A stretch of 64,000 nt of DNA. Source: Acidimicrobiales bacterium. Its GTDB lineage: Bacteria; Actinomycetota; Acidimicrobiia; Acidimicrobiales; SHLQ01. Position numbers and translations under genes: made by a program. The notes under the pieces are model-generated. The model made no database searches. It was not told the origin of the DNA and saw nothing but the letters and a program-made list of their open reading frames with translations. Of the stretch, positions 53,486 to 61,493 are shown piece by piece. Numbering within the stretch: the stretch's first letter is position 1; every line of letters starts with the position of its first letter. The stretch spans positions 62,001 to 126,000 of the forward strand of contig JAHDCX010000014.1 in the NCBI GenBank assembly GCA_020629635.1, written 5' to 3'.

Positions 53486-54933
53486 GTGACACGACGACTG
53501 GCCGACGTGAACCGACGCTGCCGGACGGCTGGGAACTCGTGTGCGGTCTCGAAGTGCACGTCGAGCTGTCGACGGCCACGAAGCTCTTCTGCGGGTGCCC
53601 GAACGAGTTCGGGGCCGAACCCAACACCAACGTGTGCCCGACCTGCCTTGGTCTGCCGGGTTCGTTGCCGGTGATGAACGGTGCCGCCGTCACCTCGGCG
53701 ATGCGGCTCGGACGGGCGCTCGATTGTCGGGTGCAGCCGTCGGTGATGGCGCGCAAGAACTACTTCTACCCGGACATGCCGAAGGACTTTCAGACCTCGC
53801 AGTACGACCAGCCGACCAATGAGGACGGTCATCTCGATCTGCCGGACGGCACGACGATCCGGGTGGAGCGCGCCCACATCGAGGAGGACACGGGCAAGTC
53901 GACGCATGTCGGCGGCGATGGCCGAATCACCTCGGCGGAGTACTCGCTGATCGATTACAACCGGGCCGGAGTTCCTCTCCTCGAGATCGTCAGTCACCCC
54001 GACATCCGCACCGCCGAAGAGGCAAAGGCCTATGTCGCCGAGCTGCGTGGCATCGTGCTTGCCCTCGACGTGTCCGACGCACGGATGGAGGAGGGGTCGA
54101 TGCGTGTCGACGCAAACGTGTCGGTCCGACCGGTCGGTTCCGATGAACTGCGCACGCGCTGTGAGATCAAGAACATCAACTCGCTGTCGTCGCTCGGTCG
54201 AGCGATCGTTCACGAGGCCAATCGACACGTCGATCTCTGGACGACCGGCGAACGCCCGTTGCAGGAGACCCGTCACTGGGACGAGGAGGCGGGTCGCACA
54301 CGGTCGGGTCGATCGAAAGAAGACGCCGAGGACTACCGGTACTTTCCCGAGCCTGACCTCACGCCGCTGCAGCCCTCCGAGGTCGATCTCGAAGCGGTCG
54401 ACGCATCGATCCCCGAGCTGCCTGCGCAGACTCGGGCCCGTCTCGCGGATGTTGCGGGGGTCACCCCGCCAGAAGTCGGGTTGATCGTGGACCGTGGTCA
54501 GGCGAGTTTTGCGCTCGATGCGATCGACTCGGGAGCGGATGCCGGCCGAGTGCTCGTGCATCTGACAAACAATCTCGCGGATGGTGTCGGGGAGATGTCC
54601 AGCAGCGCATTCGCCGGCCTCGTCGCGATGGAGGTCGGCGGCGAGCTGTCGTCGACCCAAACCAAGGAGGTCCTCGCCGACATGGTGGCGACCGGTCGCG
54701 ATGCCCCCGTGGTCGCAGCCGAGAAGGGCTTCGAGGCGATGGACACGAGTGAGCTGGAGGGCTTGCTCGACGGGTTGATCGCGGATCACCCGGGCGAGTG
54801 GGAGCGCTTCTCGACCGGTGACGAGGGCGACGCCAAGAAGATGGCCGGCTTCTTCACGGGCCAGATCATGAAGGCCACTCGGGGCCAGGCCGATGGCAAG
54901 GTTGTCGCTCAGCTCCTCAACTCCCGCAAGTAG
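53482..54933 (+). CDS. gatB: glutamyl/aspartyl-tRNA amidotransferase subunit B
   Basis: A 483-residue GatB, which phosphorylates and amidates the mischarged tRNA. The N-terminal signature CGLEVHVEL is followed by the zinc-site cysteines in CGCPN and CPTCLGLPGSLPVMN. KNYFYPDMPKDFQ and EEDTGKSTH motifs are present, and the helical tail domain with GQIMKATRGQADGKVV ends the protein. The gatCAB operon implies that at least one of the glutaminyl or asparaginyl tRNAs is charged indirectly. ATGA overlap with gatA. Confidence 0.96.
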   Translation: MSDTTTGRREPTLPDGWELVCGLEVHVELSTATKLFCGCPNEFGAEPNTNVCPTCLGLPGSLPVMNGAAVTSAMRLGRALDCRVQPSVMARKNYFYPDMPKDFQTSQYDQPTNEDGHLDLPDGTTIRVERAHIEEDTGKSTHVGGDGRITSAEYSLIDYNRAGVPLLEIVSHPDIRTAEEAKAYVAELRGIVLALDVSDARMEEGSMRVDANVSVRPVGSDELRTRCEIKNINSLSSLGRAIVHEANRHVDLWTTGERPLQETRHWDEEAGRTRSGRSKEDAEDYRYFPEPDLTPLQPSEVDLEAVDASIPELPAQTRARLADVAGVTPPEVGLIVDRGQASFALDAIDSGADAGRVLVHLTNNLADGVGEMSSSAFAGLVAMEVGGELSSTQTKEVLADMVATGRDAPVVAAEKGFEAMDTSELEGLLDGLIADHPGEWERFSTGDEGDAKKMAGFFTGQIMKATRGQADGKVVAQLLNSRK

Positions 54934-54976
54934 CACCGCGTTGCGGATCGATTAACACCTTCATCGATCCGTCACA

Positions 54977-54982
54977 TAGGTT
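54977..54982 (+). promoter_or_regulatory. -10 element TAGGTT, leaderless
   Basis: Seven bases before ATG 54990; the main support for the 70-residue gene being real. Confidence 0.4.
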
Positions 54983-54989
54983 CGCGGGC

Positions 54990-55202
54990 ATGGGGTTCAG
55001 CGAGCTGGAGATCGAGGTCACCATTGCCCGGGCGAGTGAGCGTCGCCGCGTCTGGGTGTCTGCCGTGCCGGGCATGCGACCGGGGCGACGACTTCGCCTC
55101 GATGACAGCACCGCTTCGGGTGACTCCCGGTGGTGGCGAGTGATCGAAGTCGGTCAGATTCGACTCCGTGAGGCCATGCCGACCCTCGAGATGGCGACGT
55201 GA
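54990..55202 (+). CDS. small basic protein of unknown function
   Basis: A 70-residue soluble protein rich in Arg and Glu, predicted beta-stranded (ELEIEVTIARA, RRVWVSAVPG, RWWRVIEVGQIRL). No family recognised; the pattern of paired short strands and Trp pair could suit a small barrel. TAGGTT lies seven bases upstream. It sits between gatB and the convergent MATE gene, with a 6-bp-stem hairpin after it. Confidence 0.5.
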   Translation: MGFSELEIEVTIARASERRRVWVSAVPGMRPGRRLRLDDSTASGDSRWWRVIEVGQIRLREAMPTLEMAT

Positions 55203-55236
55203 CCAGACGCCGGACGGGGGTGCACCGGTACCGGCT

Positions 55237-55254
55237 CGTCCGGATGTTCGGACG
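55237..55254. terminator. hairpin between convergent genes
   Basis: CGTCCG, loop GATGTT, CGGACG, just before the MATE gene stop and 35 bp after the small gene stop. No T-tract. Confidence 0.4.
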
Positions 55255-55256
55255 GA

Positions 55257-56639
55257 TCAGGCGACGTTGGGCGCGTCTCGGTCTGCTCCGGTGACGATCC
55301 AGCTGTCCGAGCGATAGCGCCGGACGAGCATCGTCGCTCGAACGACCATCAGGACCCAGATCGACCCCCAGAGCCACCCGAGGCCGAGGCCACTGGCCGG
55401 GACGAGCAGCGCGAGCGGAACGAAGACGATTGCGGCGACCGCCATGGCCTGAGCAAGGAATCGCATGTCGCCCGCACCGATGAGGACGCCGTCGAGGGCG
55501 AAGACGAGCCCGTTCAGCGGTTGCATGAGCGCGAGATGGATCAGCGCAAGCACCGCGAGCGAACGAACGGCAGCATCGGTGGTGAAAATCGATGGGAGGA
55601 ATGGTGCCCCGAGCCCAAAGATGAGTAGGGCGACGACGCCGACGACGAGGCCCCACCAGACCACCCGGTCGCCGGCACGTCGAGCGCCCGCTGGATCGTC
55701 TGCGCCGAGGAATCGACCCATCATCGATTGGCCGGCGATCGCCACGGAGTCGAGGGCGAGCGCGGAGAACACGAAGAGCTGAAAGGCGATCTCGTGGGCG
55801 GCGAGCGCCTCGGTGCTGATACGGCTGGCCGCCGCAACGGAAATCGTGAAGGAGCCTCGGAGCGCGACGGTCCGGATGAAGAGGTCACCAGCGACGCGAA
55901 GCAGGCGGCGAATTTCGGCGGGCGAGGGCGCGAGTGAGACGCCATGGCTCACGACGTCTCGGCCAATCCACCACAGGTATGCGGCGGCGCCGAGCCATTG
56001 GGCGATGACCGTTGAGGCAGCGGAGGCGCCGATCTCGAGGTCGAGTCCGACGATGAGGACGAGTTCGATGACGAGGTTGAACACGGCCGTTGCGAGCGCA
56101 ACCACGAATGGTCGGGTGGTGTCCTGAAGGCCCCGGAGGTAGCCAACGCCGCTCAGGGTCAACAGCATTGCCGGCAGACCCCACAGGCTGATCAGGAGAT
56201 AGCGGCGAGCCTGGGAGAGGACGGCTTCGGCATTGCCGTCGTCGGTTTCGCCGATGAGCGCAAGGATCGGGTCGGCGAACGCCCAGAGCATGAGGGCGAG
56301 CACGATGCCGGCGGCGAAGGCGAGCCACAGCCCTTGGACGGCTTGGTCGGCGGCACGCCTGTGTTCGCCAGCGCCAAGGAGACGAGACACGGCAGCCGTC
56401 GTCCCGTATGCCAGGAAGATCATCACCGCATGGATCGTCAGCAGGGTCTGGCCAGCGACGGCGAGACCTGCCAGGGCGGTGGTGCCGAGGAGGCGTCCGA
56501 CGATGGCGGTGTCGGCGAGGATGTAGAGCGGTTCGGCGATGAGTGCGCCCAGCGCAGGCACGCCCAACCGAAAGATCTCGCGATCCATCTCACGGGTCTC
56601 GTCGCTCCGAGAGAAGTCGAATCGTCCGCCGAGCACCAC
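55257..56639 (-). CDS. MATE family efflux transporter
   Basis: A 460-residue twelve-helix exporter of the MATE (DinF-like) family, which uses a sodium or proton gradient to expel drugs or metabolites. Family marks are FRLGVPALGALIAEPLYILADTAIVGRLLG in helices 1-2, the RGLQDTTRPF loop and the second-half repeat beginning ALRGSFTISVAAASRIS. Substrate unknown. GTG 56639 is six bases after TAGCGT; the directly following GTG is less well spaced. Confidence 0.92.
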   Translation of the reverse strand: MVLGGRFDFSRSDETREMDREIFRLGVPALGALIAEPLYILADTAIVGRLLGTTALAGLAVAGQTLLTIHAVMIFLAYGTTAAVSRLLGAGEHRRAADQAVQGLWLAFAAGIVLALMLWAFADPILALIGETDDGNAEAVLSQARRYLLISLWGLPAMLLTLSGVGYLRGLQDTTRPFVVALATAVFNLVIELVLIVGLDLEIGASAASTVIAQWLGAAAYLWWIGRDVVSHGVSLAPSPAEIRRLLRVAGDLFIRTVALRGSFTISVAAASRISTEALAAHEIAFQLFVFSALALDSVAIAGQSMMGRFLGADDPAGARRAGDRVVWWGLVVGVVALLIFGLGAPFLPSIFTTDAAVRSLAVLALIHLALMQPLNGLVFALDGVLIGAGDMRFLAQAMAVAAIVFVPLALLVPASGLGLGWLWGSIWVLMVVRATMLVRRYRSDSWIVTGADRDAPNVA

Positions 56640-56645
56640 TGCTTC

Positions 56646-56665
56646 ACGCTAGCGACGCCTATCAT
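56646..56665. promoter_or_regulatory. divergent promoters: MATE (TAGCGT) and SDR (TATCAT)
   Basis: TAGCGT (56646-56651, minus) is six bases from GTG 56639. TATCAT (56660-56665, plus) is a good -10 for the SDR-ECH operon, which then has a leader of about 50 nt with a Shine-Dalgarno sequence. Confidence 0.4.
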
Positions 56666-56719
56666 CAGCGCCGTACCCGCCACCTCCCCGTGGTCGGCGT
56701 GTGGACGAAGGGATTGCTC

Positions 56720-57502
56720 ATGTTGGATCTGAACGGTGCCTCGGCGCTCGTCACTGGCGGCGCATCGGGACTCGGCTACGGCTGTGCGGCCAAGCTTGCC
56801 GCCAATGGCTGCAAGGTGCTCATCGCCGACCTGGACGAGGAGAAGGGCAACGCTGCAGCGACCGAGTTCGGCGGCATGTACGTCAAGGCCGACGTTGCCG
56901 ACGAGGAGCAGATGACCGCGGCGATCGACGCAGCGGGCGAGATGGGCCCGCTTCGTGCGGCAGTCAACGCCGCAGGCATCGGCCACGCAATGCGCACGGT
57001 CAACCGGTCGGGCGAGCCGTTCGATCTGGCGGCGTTCGAGTTCGTGGTGCGGATCAACCTGATCGGCACGTTCAACTGCACGCGCCTCGCTGCTGCGGCG
57101 ATGAGCAAGACCGACCCGCTCGACGACAACGAGCGCGGCTCGATCGTCAACTTCGCCTCGGTCGCAGCGTTCGACGGCCAGATCGGTCAGGCCGCGTACT
57201 CGGCGACCAAGGCCGGCATCGTGGGTATGACCCTGCCGATCGCTCGCGACCTGAGCTCGATCGGTGTCCGGCTCAACACCGTCGCGCCGGGCCTGTTCGA
57301 CACGCCGATCTACGACAAGATGGCCGCCGGCGGTCGTGACGTGCAGGAGTTCAAGGACACCCTCGGTCAGAGCGTGCTCTTCCCGAAGCGCCTCGGTTTT
57401 GCCGACGAGCTCGGATCGATGGTGTACGAGCTGTTGACCAACAGCTACATGAACGGCGAGACCATCCGTGTCGACGCCGGCGTCCGCCTCCCGCCCAAGT
57501 AA
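56720..57502 (+). CDS. SDR-family 3-hydroxyacyl-CoA dehydrogenase-like enzyme
   Basis: A 260-residue short-chain dehydrogenase close to the type-2 3-hydroxyacyl-CoA dehydrogenase (HSD10) group. The NAD site is TGGASGLG near residue 12, the structural motif NAAG and the catalytic Ser (NFASVAAF), Tyr and Lys (YSATK) are present. The HSD10-like stretches RTVNRSGEPFDLAAFEFVVRIN and LIGTFN support the call. ATG 56720 follows GAAGGGA. It is followed on the same strand by an enoyl-CoA hydratase gene after a 45-bp triple repeat; together they would catalyse two successive beta-oxidation steps. Confidence 0.88.
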   Translation: MLDLNGASALVTGGASGLGYGCAAKLAANGCKVLIADLDEEKGNAAATEFGGMYVKADVADEEQMTAAIDAAGEMGPLRAAVNAAGIGHAMRTVNRSGEPFDLAAFEFVVRINLIGTFNCTRLAAAAMSKTDPLDDNERGSIVNFASVAAFDGQIGQAAYSATKAGIVGMTLPIARDLSSIGVRLNTVAPGLFDTPIYDKMAAGGRDVQEFKDTLGQSVLFPKRLGFADELGSMVYELLTNSYMNGETIRVDAGVRLPPK

Positions 57503-57503
57503 C

Positions 57504-57638
57504 CCAATCCGCAGTGGGAGCCTGTTGCGACCCTGCGGCGACGAGAAGCCAATCCGCAGTGGGAGCCTGTTGCGACCCTGCGGCGACGAGAAGCCAATCC
57601 GCAGTGGGAGCCTGTTGCGACCCTGCGGCGACGAGAAG
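57504..57638 (+). repeat. 45-bp tandem repeat, three identical copies, each a hairpin
   Basis: Units at 57504-57548, 57549-57593 and 57594-57638. Within each, CCGCAG and CTGCGG form a 6-bp stem, extended by two GC pairs past a bulged T, around a loop of about 13 bases. The array fills the gap between the SDR stop and the Shine-Dalgarno AAGGAG of the hydratase gene; the last copy donates the first bases of that site. No spacers, so not CRISPR. Confidence 0.95.
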
Positions 57639-57646
57639 GAGCCCAC

Positions 57647-58414
57647 ATGGCCGATGAAGTACTGACCGAAGTTCGGGGCAAGGTGATGGTGATCACCCTG
57701 AACCGGCCTGATGCGATGAATGCCGTCAATCGGGATCTTGCCGAGCAGCTCGCCGCCGCGATGGACGAGCTCGATGCCAATCCGGAGCTGTCGGTCGGGG
57801 TCCTGACGGGCAACGGCCGCGGGTTCTGTGCGGGCATGGACCTGAAGGACTTCGCGAAGGGGTCGTTCCCGTCGGTGCCGGGTCGGGGTTTCGGTGGCAT
57901 CACCGAGCAGCCGCCGAAGAAGCCGGTCGTCGCCGCCGTCGAGGGATTCGCCCTTGCGGGCGGCCTCGAGTTGGCGCTGACCTGTGATCTGATCGTGTCG
58001 TCGGAGGGGGCGAAGTTCGGCATCCCCGAGGCTGGCGTGGGTCTTTTCGCCGGCGCAGGTGGGCTGCTTCGTCTGCCTCGCGTGCTTCCGTACGCGGTGG
58101 CGATGCGCATGGCGCTGACGGCCCGCCCGATCACCGCCGAGCAGGCGATGGAGCACGGCATGATCGCCGAGATCACGCCGAAGGGCGAGGCGCTCGACAA
58201 GGCGATCGAGTTGGCGGAGGCGATCGCCAAGAACGCCCCACTCGCGCTGATTGCCTCGAAGGCGTTGATCCGGGAGATGCAGGGCCGCACCGAGGAGGAG
58301 TTCTGGGCGTACCAGGCCGAGCACTACTTCGACATGGTCTTCAAGAGCGAAGACGGCATCGAGGGCGCGACGGCGTTTGCCGAAAAGCGCGAACCCAACT
58401 GGCAAGCCAAGTAG
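57647..58414 (+). CDS. enoyl-CoA hydratase/isomerase (crotonase) family protein
   Basis: A 255-residue crotonase-fold enzyme. ITLNRPDAMNAVN opens the fold; the two oxyanion-hole regions are GFCAGMDLKDF and AGGLELALTCDL; GIPEAGVGLFAG follows. At the usual catalytic Glu positions there is Glu in GIPEAG, consistent with hydratase activity, but close relatives also do isomerase or thioester hydrolysis reactions. Start ATG 57647 has AAGGAG five bases upstream. It is presumed co-transcribed with the SDR gene through the hairpin repeat array. Confidence 0.9.
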   Translation: MADEVLTEVRGKVMVITLNRPDAMNAVNRDLAEQLAAAMDELDANPELSVGVLTGNGRGFCAGMDLKDFAKGSFPSVPGRGFGGITEQPPKKPVVAAVEGFALAGGLELALTCDLIVSSEGAKFGIPEAGVGLFAGAGGLLRLPRVLPYAVAMRMALTARPITAEQAMEHGMIAEITPKGEALDKAIELAEAIAKNAPLALIASKALIREMQGRTEEEFWAYQAEHYFDMVFKSEDGIEGATAFAEKREPNWQAK

Positions 58415-58429
58415 TCGGTTCGCCGGCGG

Positions 58430-59038
58430 TCAGCCGACGCTGCCGCCGGCGGCTTGCACTTTGAGGGACAGAAAGCGGATCGGCAGTTCGAGGAGGGCCG
58501 TGGGTCCGTGGGCAACTTCGCCGCGGATCTGCATGGTGTCGCCGGGGTCGAGGCGGTAGCGCTTGGAGCCGTAGCCGTATTCGAGGCTGCCCTGGAGCAC
58601 GTGGATCATCTCCACGCCCGGATGCTGGAAGAGGGGGAAGACCTCGTCGGGCTCGGTGATCGTCACGAGGACGGGTTCGATCTCGCGCACCGGGCCGCGC
58701 AGGGACCCGAGGTCCTGGTAGAGGCGGCCGGGGTTGCCGCCCACGTGTTCGATCGTGAGGCCGTGGCCCGCGCGCACGATGACGGCGTCGTGCTCCTCGT
58801 CGAGTCCCCGAAAGAACGACGTGAGCGGCACCTCGGTGGCGTGCGCGATTGCGGTGAGTGTGCCGATGCTCGGCTGGGTCTGGCCGTGCTCGATCTTGGA
58901 GAGCATGCCGATCGAGAGCCCGGCGAGTTCGGCGAACTTCTCCATGGTGAGGCCCATGGACTGGCGGAGTTCTCGGACGCGGGCACCGATGGCGCGGCAC
59001 ACTTCGTCCGCGGTGAACGGAACGGCCTCGTCGGTCAT
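58430..59038 (-). CDS. XRE-cupin (PuuR-like) transcriptional regulator
   Basis: A 202-residue regulator. A helix-turn-helix domain of the XRE type lies at about 14-70 (VRELRQSMGLTMEKFAELAGLS, then SIGMLSKIEHGQTQPS). A cupin domain at about 110-185 (HPGVEMIHVLQGSLEYGYG, LDPGDTMQIRGEVAHGP) would bind the effector. This plan is that of PuuR and related regulators of amine and amino-acid catabolism. It lies 30 bp downstream of the glutamine-synthetase-like gene on the same strand and probably controls it through the palindrome at 60490. Confidence 0.88.
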   Translation of the reverse strand: MTDEAVPFTADEVCRAIGARVRELRQSMGLTMEKFAELAGLSIGMLSKIEHGQTQPSIGTLTAIAHATEVPLTSFFRGLDEEHDAVIVRAGHGLTIEHVGGNPGRLYQDLGSLRGPVREIEPVLVTITEPDEVFPLFQHPGVEMIHVLQGSLEYGYGSKRYRLDPGDTMQIRGEVAHGPTALLELPIRFLSLKVQAAGGSVG

Positions 59039-59068
59039 CGGGGCGGGCGCTCTCGGACTCGTCGGACC

Positions 59069-60427
59069 TCAGACGAGGCTGAGGTAGGTGTCGATCTCGC
59101 CTTGGGTCACCTCATGGTGATGGGCGAGGAACTCGGCTCGCTTCACCGACGCGAAGTAGTCCGAGTAGGGGCCTTCGGCGGTCATGCCCAGCCCGGCCTT
59201 GAGGACGTCGTTCGTGGCGAGGTTGTCGGCCGCGTGGAGCAACGTCGGGGGGATTGCGGTGATGCCCCGAGCCGCGATCTCTTCGGCTGACGCCTCGTAG
59301 AGGTTTGACGTGTTGACGTCGCCGGGGCTCGTCTGGTTGTCCATGCCGTCGAGTCCGCACGCGAGCATGGCGGCGAACATCAAATAGGGGTTGGCCGATC
59401 CGTCGCCGAGGCGGACTTCGATGCGGTCCGGTTCGGGGACGCGGATCATCTGGGTGCGGTTGTTGCCGCCAAAGGCGGCGTAGGCGGGCGCCCACGTGGA
59501 GCCCGACGTAGGGGCACCGACACCCATGCGCTTGTAGGAGTTCACGGTCGGGTTGGTGAGGGCGACCATCGCGGGAGCGTGTTCGATCAGGCCACCGGCG
59601 AAGTGGTACGCCATGTCGGACAGGCCGAGGCCGAGCGAGTCGGTGTCGCCGGCGGGGAAGAGGGGTTCGTCGCCATCTGCGCTCCACAGGCTGAGGTGGG
59701 CGTGGAGCCCGTTGCCCGTCTTGTCGGCGAAGGGCTTGGGCATGAAGGTCGCCCAGCGGCCGTCGCGTTGAGCCATCGTGTGGATCATCAGTCGGAACAG
59801 GATCAGTCGGTCGGCGGTGGTCATTGCGTCGGCGTACTGCCAGTTCTGTTCGTACTGGCCGTTGGCGTCCTCGTGGTCGTTGGCATAGTTGCCCCAGCCC
59901 ATTGCGTCGAGGTTCTTCGACACGGCCGAGAGGTGCGGGAGCATGCGGGTGAGGCTGCGGGCGTCGTAGCAGGGGAGCGTGTCGGTGTCGCGTTCGTCGG
60001 CGACGGTGATCGTGCCGTCGTCGTTGCGGGTGACGAGGGAGTATTCGGCTTCGACTCCGGCCTTGAGGACGAGGTTTCGCTCGGCGAGGTCTTCGAGCGC
60101 CTTCATCAAGATGACGCGTGGGGCGTAGGGCCAGAGCTCGCCCTCGACGGTCGGGTTGCATTGCATGGCCGCAACGTTCGGCTGCCAGGGCATGACCGTG
60201 TAGCTGGCGGGGTCGGGGAGGGCGAGCACGTCGGGGCTCGACGCGTCGTGGCCCATCGGCCCGGCAGCGAAGCCGGCGAATCCGGCGCCGTCGGCCATCA
60301 GCCCTTCGAGGGCGCTGACCGGCACGAGCTTGGCGCATGGCTTGCCATGCATCTCGACGAACATCGCGTAGATGAACTCGACGCCGTCTTCGTCGACTCG
60401 TGCCTTGATCTCGTCGTACCCGGTCAT
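59069..60427 (-). CDS. glutamine synthetase family ligase (GlnT / gamma-glutamylmethylamide synthetase type)
   Basis: A 452-residue member of the glutamine synthetase superfamily. The ATP-grasp-like motifs are GVEAEYSLVTR (metal Glu), NWQYADAMTTADR (Glu/Gln site), KTGNGLHAHLSLW (GNG-H loop), NPTVNSYKRMGVGA and NRTQMIRVPEP. It belongs to the GlnT/GlnA3-like group rather than the main nitrogen enzyme; the group includes gamma-glutamylmethylamide synthetase (GmaS). The divergent neighbours encode the three subunits seen in N-methylglutamate synthase, which fits a methylamine or related amine pathway. Start ATG 60427; the promoter is TTGACA (60508-60513) and TACAGT (60483-60488). Confidence 0.85.
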   Translation of the reverse strand: MTGYDEIKARVDEDGVEFIYAMFVEMHGKPCAKLVPVSALEGLMADGAGFAGFAAGPMGHDASSPDVLALPDPASYTVMPWQPNVAAMQCNPTVEGELWPYAPRVILMKALEDLAERNLVLKAGVEAEYSLVTRNDDGTITVADERDTDTLPCYDARSLTRMLPHLSAVSKNLDAMGWGNYANDHEDANGQYEQNWQYADAMTTADRLILFRLMIHTMAQRDGRWATFMPKPFADKTGNGLHAHLSLWSADGDEPLFPAGDTDSLGLGLSDMAYHFAGGLIEHAPAMVALTNPTVNSYKRMGVGAPTSGSTWAPAYAAFGGNNRTQMIRVPEPDRIEVRLGDGSANPYLMFAAMLACGLDGMDNQTSPGDVNTSNLYEASAEEIAARGITAIPPTLLHAADNLATNDVLKAGLGMTAEGPYSDYFASVKRAEFLAHHHEVTQGEIDTYLSLV

Positions 60428-60482
60428 TGCGTGCCCTCTCTCCCGATCGCATCGCCTGTCTGCTCGACGACAGCGTGTTTGC

Positions 60483-60552
60483 ACTGTAGGTGAAAGAGTT
60501 TCACTGTTGTCAAACTTCTGAGCCGGGCGCTACGGTGCTGCTCGGACCGTAG
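60483..60552. promoter_or_regulatory. divergent promoter with 15-bp palindromic operator
   Basis: Minus: TTGACA (60508-60513), 19 bp, TACAGT (60483-60488). Plus: TTGTCA (60507-60512), 18 bp, TACGGT (60531-60536). The -35 boxes overlap. GTGAAAGAGTTTCAC (60490-60504), a 6-bp perfect inverted repeat with three central bases, lies between the minus -35 and -10. A second inverted repeat, CTACGGT and ACCGTAG (60530-60552), covers the plus -10 and start region. The XRE-cupin regulator is the obvious candidate ligand. Confidence 0.6.
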
Positions 60553-60593
60553 CGAAGGGCGTGCGGCCAGAGGTTTCGGGAAGATCAACTCTC

Positions 60594-61493
60594 ATGTGCG
60601 GAATCGTCGGACTCTTCATGAAGACGCCTCGCTACCGGCCCGAGCTGGGGCGATTGACCGAGGTGATGCTGCACGAGATGCGCGAACGCGGGCCCGACAG
60701 TGCCGGCTTCGCCGTGTACGACGGAGACCGCGACGACGTCTCTCGCCTCACGCTTCTGGCCGAGGGGCACGACCCGGATTGGTCGGCCACTGCGGCGGCG
60801 CTCGAAGCGGCGCTTGGCGCGGGGGTGGATGTGCGGGTCACGCATGACCATGCCGTGTTCGAAACGTCAGGCGATGGGCGGGCGGCACGTCAGTGGGTCA
60901 TCGACAATGCCCCCGGCGTCGACGTGCTCTCCTATGGCCGCCGGATCGAGCTGTACAAATCCGTCGGGGACCCGGCTCTCGTCGCCGAGCGGTACGACCT
61001 CGCCTCCCGGCAGGGCACCCACGCCATCGCCCACACCCGCATGGCGACCGAATCCGCCATCACCACCAACGGCTCGCATCCGTTCGTGACCGGCGCCGAC
61101 ACCTGTCTCGTCCACAACGGTTCGTTGTCCAACCACAACCAGCTCCGCCGCCAGCTCATCGCCGAGGGCGAGAGCTTTCAGACCGAGAACGACACCGAGG
61201 TGGCCGCCGGCTATGTGTCGTGGCGGCTGCGCTCCGGCGACACGATCGACGAGGCGCTCGTTCGAGGGCTGGCTGATCTCGACGGGTTCTACACGTTTGC
61301 GATCGGAGTCGAGAACGGCTTCGCCATCCTGCGCGACCCGATCGCGTGCAAGCCGGCCGTCGTTGCGGAGACCGACGACTGGGTGGCGATGTCGTCGGAG
61401 TATCGGGCGATCGCCAGGCTCCCCGACGTGGGGGACGCCGAGATCTTCGAACCCGAACCGTCACGCATCTACAGCTGGAGCCTCGCCGCATGA
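60594..61493 (+). CDS. class II glutamine amidotransferase, GlxB/MgsA type
   Basis: A 299-residue N-terminal-nucleophile amidotransferase. Initiator Met removal would expose Cys2 (MCGIVGLF), the catalytic residue. RGPDSAGFAVYDGD, HTRMATESAITTNGSHPF and NDTEVAAGYVSW are the family motifs. It corresponds to the glutaminase domain of glutamate synthase as a separate protein, as in GlxB and N-methylglutamate synthase subunit A. First gene of a three-gene operon, overlapping the next by four bases. The promoter is at 60507-60536. Confidence 0.9.
   Translation: MCGIVGLFMKTPRYRPELGRLTEVMLHEMRERGPDSAGFAVYDGDRDDVSRLTLLAEGHDPDWSATAAALEAALGAGVDVRVTHDHAVFETSGDGRAARQWVIDNAPGVDVLSYGRRIELYKSVGDPALVAERYDLASRQGTHAIAHTRMATESAITTNGSHPFVTGADTCLVHNGSLSNHNQLRRQLIAEGESFQTENDTEVAAGYVSWRLRSGDTIDEALVRGLADLDGFYTFAIGVENGFAILRDPIACKPAVVAETDDWVAMSSEYRAIARLPDVGDAEIFEPEPSRIYSWSLAA

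Noticed and set aside
57504-57638. CRISPR array
   Set aside because: Units abut with no spacers, only three copies, and no cas genes are present.
57468-57665. Small ORF encoding three copies of PIRSGSLLRPCGDEK
   Set aside because: It is a translation of the 45-bp repeat array in a frame without a plausible promoter or start; the array is better seen as noncoding.
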